Assembly: GCA_031294825.1 (NCBI GenBank)
Contig: JAUMPM010000067.1
Span: 62,001-126,000 of the forward strand
DNA length: 64,000 nt
Origin: Collinsella sp.
Lineage (GTDB): Bacteria; Actinomycetota; Coriobacteriia; Coriobacteriales; Coriobacteriaceae
Direction: 5' to 3'
The notes below the pieces were generated by a model. The model saw only the letters and a list, made by a program, of their open reading frames with translations. It was not told the origin of the DNA and searched no databases. Position 1 is the first letter of the stretch, and each line of letters opens with the position of its first letter. The translations under genes and the position numbers were made by a program. Below, one piece after another: positions 8,332 through 16,257 of this stretch.

Positions 8332-10053
8332 ATGACTCGAGCAATGTATATGTCTAAGCTCTATGCGCCGACGCTTAAAGAGGATCCGGCGGACGCTGAG
8401 CTCGCCAGCCACCGCCTGCTGCTCCGTGCCGGCATGATCCGCAAGGAGGCCGCCGGTCTGTATTCTTATCTGCCGCTCGCATGGCGCTCGATCCGCAAGA
8501 TCGAGAACATCGTGCGCGACGAGATGGATGCTGCCGGCGCCCAGGAGCTTATGATGCCTATCATGGTCGATGCCGAGCTGTGGCGTGAGTCCGGCCGTAT
8601 CGATGCCTATGGCAAGGAGCTTGTGCGCTTTGACGACCGTCATGGTCGCGAGTTCGTCCTGGGCCCCACGCACGAGGAGACCGTCACGGCCCTGGTGCGC
8701 AACGAGCTGCGCTCCTACAAACAGCTGCCCGTCAACCTGTACCACATCCAGGATAAGTTCCGCGACGAGTTCCGTCCCCGCTTTGGCCTGATGCGCGGCC
8801 GTGAGTTCATCATGAAGGACGCCTACAGCTTCTCTGCCACGCAGGAGAGTCTGCAGGAGGAGTACGACAAGATGAAGCAGGCCTACGCCAACATCTGTGA
8901 GCGCTGCTACATCAAGGCCCTGCCCGTTGTCGCCGACTCCGGCGAGATCGGTGGCGATACCTCCGTCGAGTACATGGCTTTGGCCGACGCCGGCGAGGCT
9001 TCGCTCGTCTACTGCGATGATTGCGGCTTCGCCGCCGACGATGAGGCTGCAAGCACCAAGGTCATCGTGACCGAGGGTCCTGGCGACGGTACGCTTACCA
9101 AGGTCGAGACTCCGGGCATGGGCACCATCGAGGCTGTTGCTAAGTTCTTTGGGTTCCCCGAGAACGGCACGCGAAAGTCGCTGGCGCTCATCGACGCCGA
9201 GGGCAAGCCGGTCGTGGCCATTGTCCCGGGCGACCACGAGCTCAACGATTGCAAGGCCGAGCATGTCTTTGGCAAGGGCTATCGCATGATGACCGACGAG
9301 GAGCTCCAGACCTACGGTCTGCATAAGGGCTTTATCGGACCGGTTAACTTGCCCGAGGGCATCCGCCTGGTGTGCGACGAGAGCCTGCGTGAGTCCAAGC
9401 AGTGGGCCTGCGGCGCCAACGAGGTCGACTATCACTTTACCGGTGCCTGCCCCGAGCGTGACTTTACCGTCGACGAGTGGGCCGACCTGGTCACCGTCGT
9501 GGCCGGCGATCCTTGCCCACACTGCGGCAAGCCCCTCTCCGCTGCTCGCGGTATCGAGGTCTCCCAGGTCTTCCAGCTGGGCACCAAGTATTCCGAGGCC
9601 ATGGGTGCCACCTTTATGGATGAGGACGGCAAGGAGAAGCCGCTTATCATGGGTTGCTACGGCGTTGGTGTGTCCCGCTCGCTTGCTGCCGTCGTGGAGC
9701 AGCACAACGACGAGCACGGCATCGTCTGGCCGGTCTCCGTTGCCCCGTACGAGGTCGCGGTGATTCCGCTCGATCCCAAGAAGGAAGAGTGCGCTACCGT
9801 CTGCGAGCAGATCGTTGATGGCCTGTGTGCCGAGGGTATCGAGGTCGTCGTCGACGATCGCGATGAGCGTCCGGGCTTTAAGTTTGCCGATAACGACCTC
9901 ATGGGCTTCCCGTATCAGGTGGTTTTGGGCAAGCGCGGCCTTAAGAATGGCACCGTTGAGCTCAAGGACCGTTCCACGGGCGAGCGCGAGGACGTGGCGA
10001 TCGACGAGGTCGTCGCCAAGGTTGCCGAGCTTGTTAAGGCGGCTCGCCGTTAA
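8332..10053 (+). CDS. proS: Prolyl-tRNA synthetase (bacterial type)
   Basis: ProRS charges tRNA-Pro. The 573-residue length and an editing domain inserted in the middle (about residues 230-390, with the YbaK-like pattern KSLALIDAEGKPVVAIVPGD) define the bacterial type. Class II motifs are visible: motif 1 around EAAGLYSYLPLAWRS, motif 2 FRPRFGLMRGREFIMKDAYSF in two pieces, and motif 3 GCYGVGVSRSLAAVVEQ. The anticodon-binding domain is C-terminal. ATG begins immediately after the ispG stop. Two terminators follow, closing the whole envelope/translation block. Confidence 0.97.
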   Translation: MTRAMYMSKLYAPTLKEDPADAELASHRLLLRAGMIRKEAAGLYSYLPLAWRSIRKIENIVRDEMDAAGAQELMMPIMVDAELWRESGRIDAYGKELVRFDDRHGREFVLGPTHEETVTALVRNELRSYKQLPVNLYHIQDKFRDEFRPRFGLMRGREFIMKDAYSFSATQESLQEEYDKMKQAYANICERCYIKALPVVADSGEIGGDTSVEYMALADAGEASLVYCDDCGFAADDEAASTKVIVTEGPGDGTLTKVETPGMGTIEAVAKFFGFPENGTRKSLALIDAEGKPVVAIVPGDHELNDCKAEHVFGKGYRMMTDEELQTYGLHKGFIGPVNLPEGIRLVCDESLRESKQWACGANEVDYHFTGACPERDFTVDEWADLVTVVAGDPCPHCGKPLSAARGIEVSQVFQLGTKYSEAMGATFMDEDGKEKPLIMGCYGVGVSRSLAAVVEQHNDEHGIVWPVSVAPYEVAVIPLDPKKEECATVCEQIVDGLCAEGIEVVVDDRDERPGFKFADNDLMGFPYQVVLGKRGLKNGTVELKDRSTGEREDVAIDEVVAKVAELVKAARR

Positions 10054-10084
10054 TCGACGATTTCGCTTGTAGTTCGATATACGG

Positions 10085-10132
10085 GACGGCCCCGCATTTC
10101 TCCAGATAGGGGAGATGCGGGGCCGTCATTTT
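10085..10132 (+). terminator. Strong intrinsic terminator after proS
   Basis: A long GC-rich stem (GACGGCCCCGCAT at 10085-10097 with ATGCGGGGCCGTC at 10115-10127, plus inner TCTCC/GGGGAG pairs) is followed by ATTTT. It lies 31 bases after the proS stop. Confidence 0.92.
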
Positions 10133-10161
10133 ACCTTGCCTGCGTGCTCAATCGCTAAAAG

Positions 10162-10197
10162 GAAAACCCCACAGCCCATATGAGCTGCGGGGTTTTC
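10162..10197. terminator. Bidirectional terminator between proS and the convergent phosphotransferase gene
   Basis: GAAAACCCCACAGC pairs with GCTGCGGGGTTTTC with one mismatch, so an A-run precedes and a T-run follows the stem. It can work for both convergent transcripts, and on the minus strand it ends the aph-like gene 35 bases after its stop. Confidence 0.85.
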
Positions 10198-10231
10198 TTG
10201 TGCCTCCGATGCGAAATAAATCGCTCAGATA

Positions 10232-10996
10232 TTACTGATAATCGACGACGTCGATCCAGTTCTTAAGGAACTCATCGTTCACGTTGCGCTTACGAGCGAG
10301 CTCGGAAGCGGCGACGATGCTCGTCCACTGACGCACGACCTGCATGGGCATGTCGGCGCGGTCGCAGTAGAGCTCCAGGTAGGCCTCGGCCTGGTCCTTG
10401 CTGTTGAGGGCAAAGAGCAGGTAGGTGGTGGCAACGTCGGCAGCAGGGGAGCCCTGGGTAGCGTGTGCCCAGTCGCACACATAGAGCTGGCCGTCGTCGC
10501 CGACGATGACGTTGGAGGGGTTGAAGTCGCCGTGGCAGACCTTGAACTCCTTAGTCATGCCGTCCAGACGCTCCTGAAGGTTGTAGCGCGTGGTGGCATT
10601 GAGCTGATCAAGGCTGTCGATCATGCGGGCGAACTTGTCGCGCTGACGGTTGAGCAGCGGGGAGGTGTAGCCGTGGATCTCGATCTGGAGGTCGACGAAC
10701 ATCTCGAGGTACTCACCAAAGCGCTGGGGCTCGGCAGTCATCTTCTCGGCAAGGGTGGTGCCCGGAACCTTCTCGGTCACGAGCGCCCAGCCGTTGGCGT
10801 TCTCGAGCTGGGAAACCTCGAGCGCCTTGGGGCTGCGGATGCCGCACTCATTGATGCGGGCAAGATTCAAAGCCTCGTTGAACACGTCGGAGACAGGCTT
10901 GGTCTCGTTAAAGACCTTGACGATCTTGTCGCCCAGGTCGTAAACGACCTTGTTGCCACGGCGGACGAGCTCGGTCTTGGAATCGGGTAGCAGCAT
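10232..10996 (-). CDS. Aminoglycoside/choline-kinase-like phosphotransferase
   Basis: The 254-residue protein has the aminoglycoside phosphotransferase/choline kinase fold. An N-terminal lobe (GNKVVYDLGDKIVKVFN) is followed by the catalytic loop VCHGDFNPSNVIV and the metal-binding CDWAHATQGSPAADVA. The substrate cannot be read from sequence; family members phosphorylate antibiotics, choline, sugars or other hydroxyl compounds, and nothing nearby indicates drug resistance. AAAGGATG precedes the ATG. It lies downstream of adhE on the same strand, separated by 88 bases that include a GC-rich hairpin without a T run, so read-through from adhE is possible. Confidence 0.85.
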   Translation of the reverse strand: MLLPDSKTELVRRGNKVVYDLGDKIVKVFNETKPVSDVFNEALNLARINECGIRSPKALEVSQLENANGWALVTEKVPGTTLAEKMTAEPQRFGEYLEMFVDLQIEIHGYTSPLLNRQRDKFARMIDSLDQLNATTRYNLQERLDGMTKEFKVCHGDFNPSNVIVGDDGQLYVCDWAHATQGSPAADVATTYLLFALNSKDQAEAYLELYCDRADMPMQVVRQWTSIVAASELARKRNVNDEFLKNWIDVVDYQ

Positions 10997-11028
10997 GGTT
11001 GCATCCTTTCAACGATGCGATAGAAGCG

Positions 11029-11067
11029 ACGGCGGGGGTGTGTGAAACACCCGTGCACCCCCGCCGT
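11029..11067 (-). other. GC-rich hairpin between adhE and the phosphotransferase
   Basis: A 12-bp perfect stem (ACGGCGGGGGTG / CACCCCCGCCGT) lies between the adhE stop and the phosphotransferase start on the minus strand. There is no T run after it in the direction of transcription, so it looks more like an mRNA-stabilising or processing hairpin, or a weak terminator, than a classic terminator. Confidence 0.6.
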
Positions 11068-11084
11068 TAAAAACCGTGCTAAAA

Positions 11085-13733
11085 CTAGCAGACGGCGTAG
11101 TCCTGGGGCTCGCGGCCGTAGTAGGCGTCCAGGTAGAGCTCCTTGATCTCGCTCATGAGCGGGTAGCGCGGGTTAGCGCCGGTGCACTGGTCGTTGAATG
11201 CCTGCTCGGTCATCTCGTCGAGGGTGTCGAGGAAGTACTGCTCGTCAACACCGTAGTCGGCGATGGTCTTCTTGACGCCGATGAAGTCCTTGAGCTCCTC
11301 GAGCTTCGTGATGAAGTTCTCGAAGACCTCCTTGTCGTCCTTGCCCTCGATGCCGCAGTACTTGGCCATCTCGGCGTAGTTGTGCAGCGCGTTGGGGTAA
11401 GGATACTGGGAGAAGGTACCCATCTTGACGGGAGCCTCGGCGGCGTTGTAGCGCATGACGCGGGTCAGGATGACGGCGTTTGCGAGGCCGTGAGGCAGGT
11501 GATGGAAAGCGCCGAGCTTGTGGGCCATGGAGTGGTTGAGGCCCAGGAAGGCGTTGGCGAAGGCCATACCGGCCATGCAGGAGGCGTTGTGCATCTCCTC
11601 GCGGGCATGCGGGTCCTTGGCGCCGTTCGTGAAGCTGGAGGGCAGGTTCTCGAAGACGAGCTTAGCAGCGCGCTCGGAGAGGCCCTTGGTGTAGTCGGAA
11701 GCCATGATGGAGACGTAGGACTCGATGGCGTGGGTCATGACGTCGATGCCGGAGGCAGCGGTCAGGCCGCGCGGGGCGGTCATGCAGTTGTCGGCGTCGA
11801 CGATAGCCATGTTGGGGAGCAGCGCGTAGTCGGCGAGCGGCCACTTGATGCCGGTCTCCTTGTCGGTGATGATGGCGAACGGCGTGCACTCGGAACCGGT
11901 GCCCGAAGAGGTCGGGACGGCGACGAAGTAGGCCTTCTTGCCCATCTCGGGGAAGGTGAAGATACGCTTGCGGATGTCCATGAAGTCCATGGCCATGTCC
12001 TCAAACTTGCACTCGGGGTGCTCGTACATCATCCACATAATCTTGCCGGCGTCCATAGCGGAGCCACCGCCGACGGCGATGATGACGTCCGGCTCAAAGA
12101 GAGCCATCTGCTTGGCGCCGCGACGTGCGCACTGCAGCGACGGATCGGGCTCGACGTCGTAGAAGCAGTCGTGGGCGATGCCCATCTCGTCGAGCTTGGC
12201 CTCGATGGCGCGGGTGTTGCCATTCTTGAAGAGGAACTGGTCGGTGACGATGAAGGCGCGCTTCTTGCCCATGACGTTGCCCAGCTCGTCGAGGGCGACG
12301 GGCGTGGAACCCTTCTTGAAGTAGACCTTCTCGGGAGCGCGGAACCACAGCATGTTCTCACGGCGCTCGGCCACAGTCTTAACGTTGATCAAGTGCTTCA
12401 CCCCAACGTTCTCGGAGACGGAGTTGCCGCCCCAGGAGCCGCAGCCCAGGGTCAGAGACGGCTTCATGCCAAAGTTGTACAGGTCACCGATGCCACCGTG
12501 CGAGGACGGGGTGTTGATGACGATGCGGCAGGCCTTCATGACGTGCTCGAACAGGCTGATCTTCTCGGCCTGGGCGGGGTGCACGTACAGAGAGGCGGTG
12601 TGGCCCGGGCCACCGGCGAGCACCAGGTGCTCAGCCTTGTCGACGGCCTCCTGGAAGTCCTTGGCGTGGTACATGGCCAGGACCGGGGAGAGCTTCTCGT
12701 GGGAGAACTCCTCCTTGGCGGGGTCGGTGGAGGTGACCTCGGCGATCAGGATCTTGGTCTTGGCGGGAACCTCGATGCCGGCGAGCTCGGCGATCTTGGC
12801 GGCAGCCATGCCGGGGATGCGGTGGTCGAGGGCGCCGTTCTTGAACATGGCGGCACGCAGGGCCTCCATCTCGGCACCCTGCTTGACGAAGTAGCAGCCG
12901 CGCTTCTGGAACTCGGCCTTGACCTGGTCATAGATGGTGTCGATGACGGTCACGGACTGCTCGGAAGCGCAGATCATGCCGTTGTCGAAGGTCTTGGAGT
13001 GGATGATGGAGTTGACGGCGAGCAGCACGTCGGCGGTGTCGTCGATGATGACCGGGGTGTTACCGGCGCCAACGCCCAGGGCGGGCTTGCCCGAGGAGTA
13101 GGCGGCCTTGACCATGCCCGGGCCACCGGTGGCGAGGATGATGTCGACGTCGCGCATGACCATGTTGGTCAGCTCGATGGAGGGGACATCGACCCAGCCG
13201 ATGATGCCCTCGGGGGCGCCGGCCTTGACGGCGGCGTCAAGCACGAGCTTGGCGGCGGCGATGGTGCACTTGGCGGCTGCCGGGTGCGGGGAGATGATGA
13301 TACCGTTGCGGGTCTTCAGGCTGATCAGCGTCTTGAAGATCGCGGTGGAGGTGGGGTTGGTCGTCGGGATGACGGCGCCCACGATGCCGATGGGCTCGGC
13401 GATCTTGGTGATGCCGTAAGCCTCGTCGCGCTCCAGAACGCCGCAGGTCTTGGTGTTCTTGTAAGCGTTGTAGATGTACTCTGCGGCGTAGTGGTTCTTG
13501 ATGACCTTGTCCTCAAGAACGCCGCGGCCGGTCTCCTCGATGGCCATCTTCGCCAACGGGATACGAGCCTTGTTGGCGGCCATGGCGGCCTCATAGAAGA
13601 TCTTGTCGACCTGCTCCTGCGTGTACGTAGCAAAAAGCGCCTGGGCCTCTCGCATCTGAGCGAGCTTAGCCTCAAGCGCCTCTACGTTGTCCACAATTGC
13701 GGGAGTAGTGTTTTCCGGTGACTTTTTCACCAT
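11085..13733 (-). CDS. adhE: Bifunctional acetaldehyde-CoA / alcohol dehydrogenase
   Basis: AdhE reduces acetyl-CoA to acetaldehyde and then ethanol, regenerating NAD+ during fermentation; it forms cytoplasmic spirosome filaments in other bacteria. The 882-residue product is the full fusion. The N-terminal aldehyde dehydrogenase half (about 1-440) contains the catalytic Cys in NGMICASEQSV. The C-terminal iron alcohol dehydrogenase half (about 450-882) contains GGGSAMDAGK, GTGSECTPFA and the metal ligands in HSMAHKLGAFHHLPHG. AAGGAGACAC precedes the ATG. It fits an anaerobic, fermentative host. No obvious Rex operator was found upstream; a 28-bp palindrome (13827-13854) is the only clear structure there. 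Confidence 0.96.
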   Translation of the reverse strand: MVKKSPENTTPAIVDNVEALEAKLAQMREAQALFATYTQEQVDKIFYEAAMAANKARIPLAKMAIEETGRGVLEDKVIKNHYAAEYIYNAYKNTKTCGVLERDEAYGITKIAEPIGIVGAVIPTTNPTSTAIFKTLISLKTRNGIIISPHPAAAKCTIAAAKLVLDAAVKAGAPEGIIGWVDVPSIELTNMVMRDVDIILATGGPGMVKAAYSSGKPALGVGAGNTPVIIDDTADVLLAVNSIIHSKTFDNGMICASEQSVTVIDTIYDQVKAEFQKRGCYFVKQGAEMEALRAAMFKNGALDHRIPGMAAAKIAELAGIEVPAKTKILIAEVTSTDPAKEEFSHEKLSPVLAMYHAKDFQEAVDKAEHLVLAGGPGHTASLYVHPAQAEKISLFEHVMKACRIVINTPSSHGGIGDLYNFGMKPSLTLGCGSWGGNSVSENVGVKHLINVKTVAERRENMLWFRAPEKVYFKKGSTPVALDELGNVMGKKRAFIVTDQFLFKNGNTRAIEAKLDEMGIAHDCFYDVEPDPSLQCARRGAKQMALFEPDVIIAVGGGSAMDAGKIMWMMYEHPECKFEDMAMDFMDIRKRIFTFPEMGKKAYFVAVPTSSGTGSECTPFAIITDKETGIKWPLADYALLPNMAIVDADNCMTAPRGLTAASGIDVMTHAIESYVSIMASDYTKGLSERAAKLVFENLPSSFTNGAKDPHAREEMHNASCMAGMAFANAFLGLNHSMAHKLGAFHHLPHGLANAVILTRVMRYNAAEAPVKMGTFSQYPYPNALHNYAEMAKYCGIEGKDDKEVFENFITKLEELKDFIGVKKTIADYGVDEQYFLDTLDEMTEQAFNDQCTGANPRYPLMSEIKELYLDAYYGREPQDYAVC

Positions 13734-13826
13734 TTGTGTCTCCTTGCGATCGGAGATTTACCCTACGCCTTGCATGATAGCAATAAATTATTCGGTGAAC
13801 GGTCAGATTCCTGTAAAAGGCACACT

Positions 13827-13854
13827 AAAACGCTTCAATAAACTGAAGCGTTTT
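13827..13854. other. Palindrome upstream of adhE
   Basis: AAAACGCTTCA and TGAAGCGTTTT form an 11-bp perfect inverted repeat around a 6-nt spacer, about 94 bases before the adhE start. It could be a bidirectional terminator (A/T runs on both sides) or an operator for adhE. Between it and adhE no convincing -35/-10 pair was seen; a TATCAT hexamer (minus strand, around 13775) is the best -10 candidate. Confidence 0.6.
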
Positions 13855-13886
13855 AACTAAAACTATTTGCATGCTCCAACGCCCTG

Positions 13887-13933
13887 CTCATTGGGGACAG
13901 ACTTACATCAGTGCTTTCACTCATTTGGGACAG
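13887..13933 (+). repeat. Left terminal inverted repeat of the RAYT element
   Basis: It begins CTCATTGGGGACAGACTTAC and ends TTGGGACAG. It matches the reverse complement of 14878-14924 with four mismatches. Confidence 0.85.
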
Positions 13934-14065
13934 ACATTGATTTGTCATTTTGCCGTTCTTGGCCTCTTATTGCCACTCATTGGATATAAATAGGTTACAG
14001 GCTCAGCATTTCGCGTTGCTTCTCTCCTTTTAGGTGTTGCCTGTACAGCTTTGAAAGGAGAGATT

Positions 14066-14842
14066 ATGCCCCGATGCGCCCGCGCCGTTTCGATCACCGG
14101 CTATTACCACGTCTTTGACCGCGGCAACTCCAAACAGATTATTTTTGAAGATGACTCCGACCGCTATCGTTTCTTGTCGGATATTTCGGACAGGTTTGCA
14201 CGCCATGAGGTGGCGGTGTTGGCTTGGTGCCTTATGGACAATCACTTCCATTTGATGGTTGATGATCCACTTGACAATCTTTCAAAGGCTATGCAGTGCG
14301 CATTGACGGCGTATGCTAAGTATTTCAATGGGAAAACGGGGAGAACGGGGCATCTGTTTGACAATCGCTATTCGCGGGTCGCGGTTGAGTCGGACACGCA
14401 GGCGGTGCAGCTGCTCGATTATATCCATCTCAATCCCGTGAAAGGTGCGCTCGACTCGCTCGAGGCGTACCGCTGGTCAAGCTTTAGGGCATACCAGCTG
14501 GGCTACGATCCCTTTGACATCTGTGACGTGGCCCCTATGCTCGATATTGTCGGGGGGTCTCGTCGCTATTGTGAGCATCTTAAGGAAGTTGCCGGGCGGA
14601 TCTGGTCAGTTGAGATTCTTCCACGCCGACGGATCCTCGATGAGGATGCTCTTTCCGTTGCGCGCGAAGTCCTTCCGAGCATAGATCCTGCGCTGCTCAA
14701 GGCCCTGCCACGCCCCGATCGTGATGCGTGTCTGCTGAGGCTTAGGCGGGCACATCTCACGGTCAAGCAAATTGCCCGTATCACCGGCATCGGCGCTACA
14801 AGCGTAACCAAGGCCACCGCGGGCTGGAACGAGGCGGCGTGA
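14066..14842 (+). CDS. REP-associated tyrosine transposase (Y1, HUH family)
   Basis: The 258-residue protein is a Transposase_17/RAYT family member, single-strand DNA nucleases related to IS200 TnpA. The N-terminal half has GYYHVFDRGNSKQIIFE, the HUH metal motif in CLMDNHFHLMV, and the candidate catalytic Tyr in TAYAKYFNGKTGRTGHLF. The C-terminus has a helix-turn-helix-like stretch (LTVKQIARITGIGATSV) that could bind the repeats. GAAAGGAGAG precedes the ATG at 14066. The gene is intact, so the element may still be active. Confidence 0.88.
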   Translation: MPRCARAVSITGYYHVFDRGNSKQIIFEDDSDRYRFLSDISDRFARHEVAVLAWCLMDNHFHLMVDDPLDNLSKAMQCALTAYAKYFNGKTGRTGHLFDNRYSRVAVESDTQAVQLLDYIHLNPVKGALDSLEAYRWSSFRAYQLGYDPFDICDVAPMLDIVGGSRRYCEHLKEVAGRIWSVEILPRRRILDEDALSVAREVLPSIDPALLKALPRPDRDACLLRLRRAHLTVKQIARITGIGATSVTKATAGWNEAA

Positions 14843-14877
14843 GGCAGGGGCCGAACCGCTGCTGGCATGCGTTACGC

Positions 14878-14924
14878 CTGTCCCCAATGCGTGAAAACAC
14901 TCATGTAAGTCTGTCCCCAATGAG
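14878..14924 (+). repeat. Right terminal inverted repeat of the RAYT element
   Basis: Inverted partner of 13887-13933, starting 35 bases after the transposase stop codon. It carries CTGTCCCCAA twice. Confidence 0.85.
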
Positions 14925-14927
14925 TGC

Positions 14928-14960
14928 AAAAAGGCGCCCTCCGTAGGGGAGGGCGCCTTT
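14928..14960 (-). terminator. Intrinsic terminator of rpmB
   Basis: On the minus strand the stem AAAGGCGCCCTCCC / GGAGGGCGCCTTT is followed by five Ts. It lies about 70 bases after the rpmB stop and directly outside the right end of the RAYT element. Confidence 0.88.
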
Positions 14961-15028
14961 GGTAAGTTCTATGTGAACGCGAGGTCTTTGACCCGGAGAG
15001 TCCGAGGTACTTGTTGGTAAGACCTTAT

Positions 15029-15217
15029 TTAGGAGCGCGCAACCTTGCCGGACTTGAGGCAGGTGGAGCAAACGTTCATCTTGCGACGGTGACCATCGAC
15101 GACGACGTAGACGCGCTGGATGTTGGGGCGGAACTTACGGTTGGTGACGCGGTGAGAGTGGCTGATGGAGCGACCGGCAACGGGGTGCTTACCGCAAACT
15201 TCGCAAACTTTGGACAT
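15029..15217 (-). CDS. rpmB: 50S ribosomal protein L28
   Basis: L28 is a small protein of the large ribosomal subunit. The 62-residue product MSKVCEVCGKHPVAG... contains two CxxC pairs (CEVC and CSTC), the zinc-binding form of L28, and the typical SHSHRVTNRKFRPNIQ core. The start at 15217 follows AAGGAGGGTC; longer in-frame starts upstream lack homology. The gene is monocistronic, with an extended -10 promoter upstream and its own terminator downstream. Confidence 0.96.
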   Translation of the reverse strand: MSKVCEVCGKHPVAGRSISHSHRVTNRKFRPNIQRVYVVVDGHRRKMNVCSTCLKSGKVARS

Positions 15218-15271
15218 AACTGACCCTCCTTGGGCGACAAACGAACATGTCGCGTTAACAAACAAGCCTGA

Positions 15272-15277
15272 ACTATA
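15272..15277 (-). promoter_or_regulatory. rpmB promoter, extended -10 (TGCTATAGT)
   Basis: The minus strand reads TGCTATAGT, an extended -10, 55 bases before the rpmB start codon. A weak TTACGC lies about 20 bases upstream as a possible -35. The same TGCTATAGT string is found before rpsT (27960-27968). Confidence 0.5.
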
Positions 15278-15540
15278 GCACAGAAGCAGCTCCCTGTGCG
15301 TAATCTACACAGAGATATTTCTCTTTTGGCGATAGTGCTCACGCCACGGCCCTGGACGTAGATCCGATTTGCGTGCAGCAGAGGGGATTATGCCAGCTCG
15401 TGCGTGCGTTTTCAAGCTCGTCCCACAAATATATATAGGTTTATTGAGCATTGGGCTCCGTTTACGGATTGCTCTGTATTTATGCTCGCAATTAAGTTCG
15501 AGGTTGGCTACACTATCCCTTGACCATTAAAGGGGTACGA
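15278..15540. other. Gene-free divergent region between rpmB and the pyr leader
   Basis: This stretch must carry promoters for rpmB (minus) and the pyr operon (plus). No protein gene, tRNA or strong hairpin is seen in it. A run of alternating A/T lies at 15427-15441. TACACT at 15508-15513 is a possible pyr -10 without a good -35. Confidence 0.4.
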
Positions 15541-15647
15541 GATACCCACATGGAATTACATAGCTGTCAAAGAGCAGCCTTTCCTGTGGGTGTCTGGTCC
15601 GCTTTGAGCGGTCGGGCATCTATTTTTTTGACTGTGTCAGCAGTCAA
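15541..15647 (+). promoter_or_regulatory. Transcription attenuator in the pyr operon leader
   Basis: Two mutually exclusive structures are visible. GATACCCACA (15541-15550) can pair with TGTGGGTGTC (15585-15594). The 3' half of that pairing is also the start of a terminator: 15588-15603 pairs with 15607-15622 (one bulge, several G-U pairs), followed by seven Ts (15623-15629). A third small hairpin, TTGACTG/CAGTCAA (15628-15647), lies just before the pyrR ribosome site. This is the layout of PyrR-type attenuation, in which UMP-loaded PyrR favours the terminator. A clear PyrR-binding consensus could not be identified, so the effector is inferred from the downstream gene. Confidence 0.7.
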
Positions 15648-15668
15648 GACATGTGAGGAAGGAGATCG

Positions 15669-16253
15669 ATGGGCACGACTTCCCCCAAGGCGGTCATCAT
15701 GGACGAGACCGCCGTCAATCGAGCGATGACCCGCATCGCGCACGAGATTCTCGAGCGCAACGAGGGCTGTGAAGACCTCGCTCTGGTCGGCATCGTCACG
15801 CGCGGCGACCTTCTGGCAAAGAAGCTCGCCGAGGAGATCAAGGAGATCGAGGGCGTCGACGTTCCGCTCGGCAGCCTCGACATCAGCTTCTACCGCGATG
15901 ACTACGCTACCAATTTCGCTCCCGCGATCCACGCCACCAACATTCCCTTTAGCGTCGACGGCAAGCGCGTCGTGCTGGTGGACGACATCCTGTACACGGG
16001 CCGTACCATTCGCGCCGCTCTCGACGCCGTCATGGACCTGGGCCGTCCGAGCCGCATTGAGCTGGCAGTCCTTGTTGACCGCGGCCACCGCGAGCTCCCC
16101 ATCTCGCCGGACTTTGTCGGCAAGAACGTTCCCTCGTCGCATGAGGAGAACGTGCACCTATATATGAAGGAAGTCGACGGCCACACCGCTGTCGAGATCA
16201 ACGACGTCGCGCCGGGTTCCCACGTGGGCTCCGCGCCGCTGGGAGGTGAGTAG
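15669..16253 (+). CDS. pyrR: Bifunctional pyr operon regulator / uracil phosphoribosyltransferase
   Basis: PyrR binds pyr mRNA when UMP is high and in many species also makes UMP from uracil and PRPP. The 194-residue protein has the PRPP-binding loop VVLVDDILYTGRTIRA, a phosphoribosyltransferase core beginning with MDETAVNRAMTRIAHEI, and ends with a short extra tail (after about residue 180) containing HVGSAPLGGE. The ATG is preceded by GAGGAAGGAGATC. As first gene of the operon, immediately after the leader attenuator, its likely role is feedback control of the genes behind it. Confidence 0.95.
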   Translation: MGTTSPKAVIMDETAVNRAMTRIAHEILERNEGCEDLALVGIVTRGDLLAKKLAEEIKEIEGVDVPLGSLDISFYRDDYATNFAPAIHATNIPFSVDGKRVVLVDDILYTGRTIRAALDAVMDLGRPSRIELAVLVDRGHRELPISPDFVGKNVPSSHEENVHLYMKEVDGHTAVEINDVAPGSHVGSAPLGGE

Positions 16254-16257
16254 TACC

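Larger units (their letters stand above)
13887..14924 (+). mobile_element. RAYT/IS200-like transposon with 47-bp terminal inverted repeats
   Basis: One transposase gene is flanked by 47-bp inverted repeats (13887-13933 and 14878-14924) that match at 43 of 47 positions. Each repeat contains two copies of a GGGACAG motif. No target duplication is visible, consistent with HUH-type enzymes that do not create one. The element sits between adhE and the rpmB terminator, a permissive intergenic site. Confidence 0.85.

Noticed and set aside
7255..9717. Open reading frame of 820 codons on the minus strand opposite ispG and proS
   Set aside because: Both opposing genes are intact and conserved; the antisense product shows no domain.
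10232..10996. Calling the phosphotransferase an antibiotic-resistance gene
   Set aside because: Only fold-level motifs are shared with aminoglycoside phosphotransferases, and no mobile or resistance context adjoins it.
11076..13721. Open reading frame of 881 codons on the plus strand opposite adhE
   Set aside because: Low-complexity Gly/Val/Leu/Asp composition typical of an antisense frame; adhE on the other strand is complete with all motifs.
13734..13886. Rex operator (TTGTGAAnnnnTTCACAA-like) before adhE
   Set aside because: No stretch approaches the consensus in both halves; TTCACC occurs only as a half-site.
14964..15028. tRNA-like or small RNA gene between rpmB stop and its terminator
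   Set aside because: No cloverleaf could be drawn; the sequence is the 3' untranslated part of rpmB.
15541..15647. A known riboswitch aptamer in the pyr leader
   Set aside because: No conserved aptamer motif was recognised; only alternative pairings and a terminator are visible.
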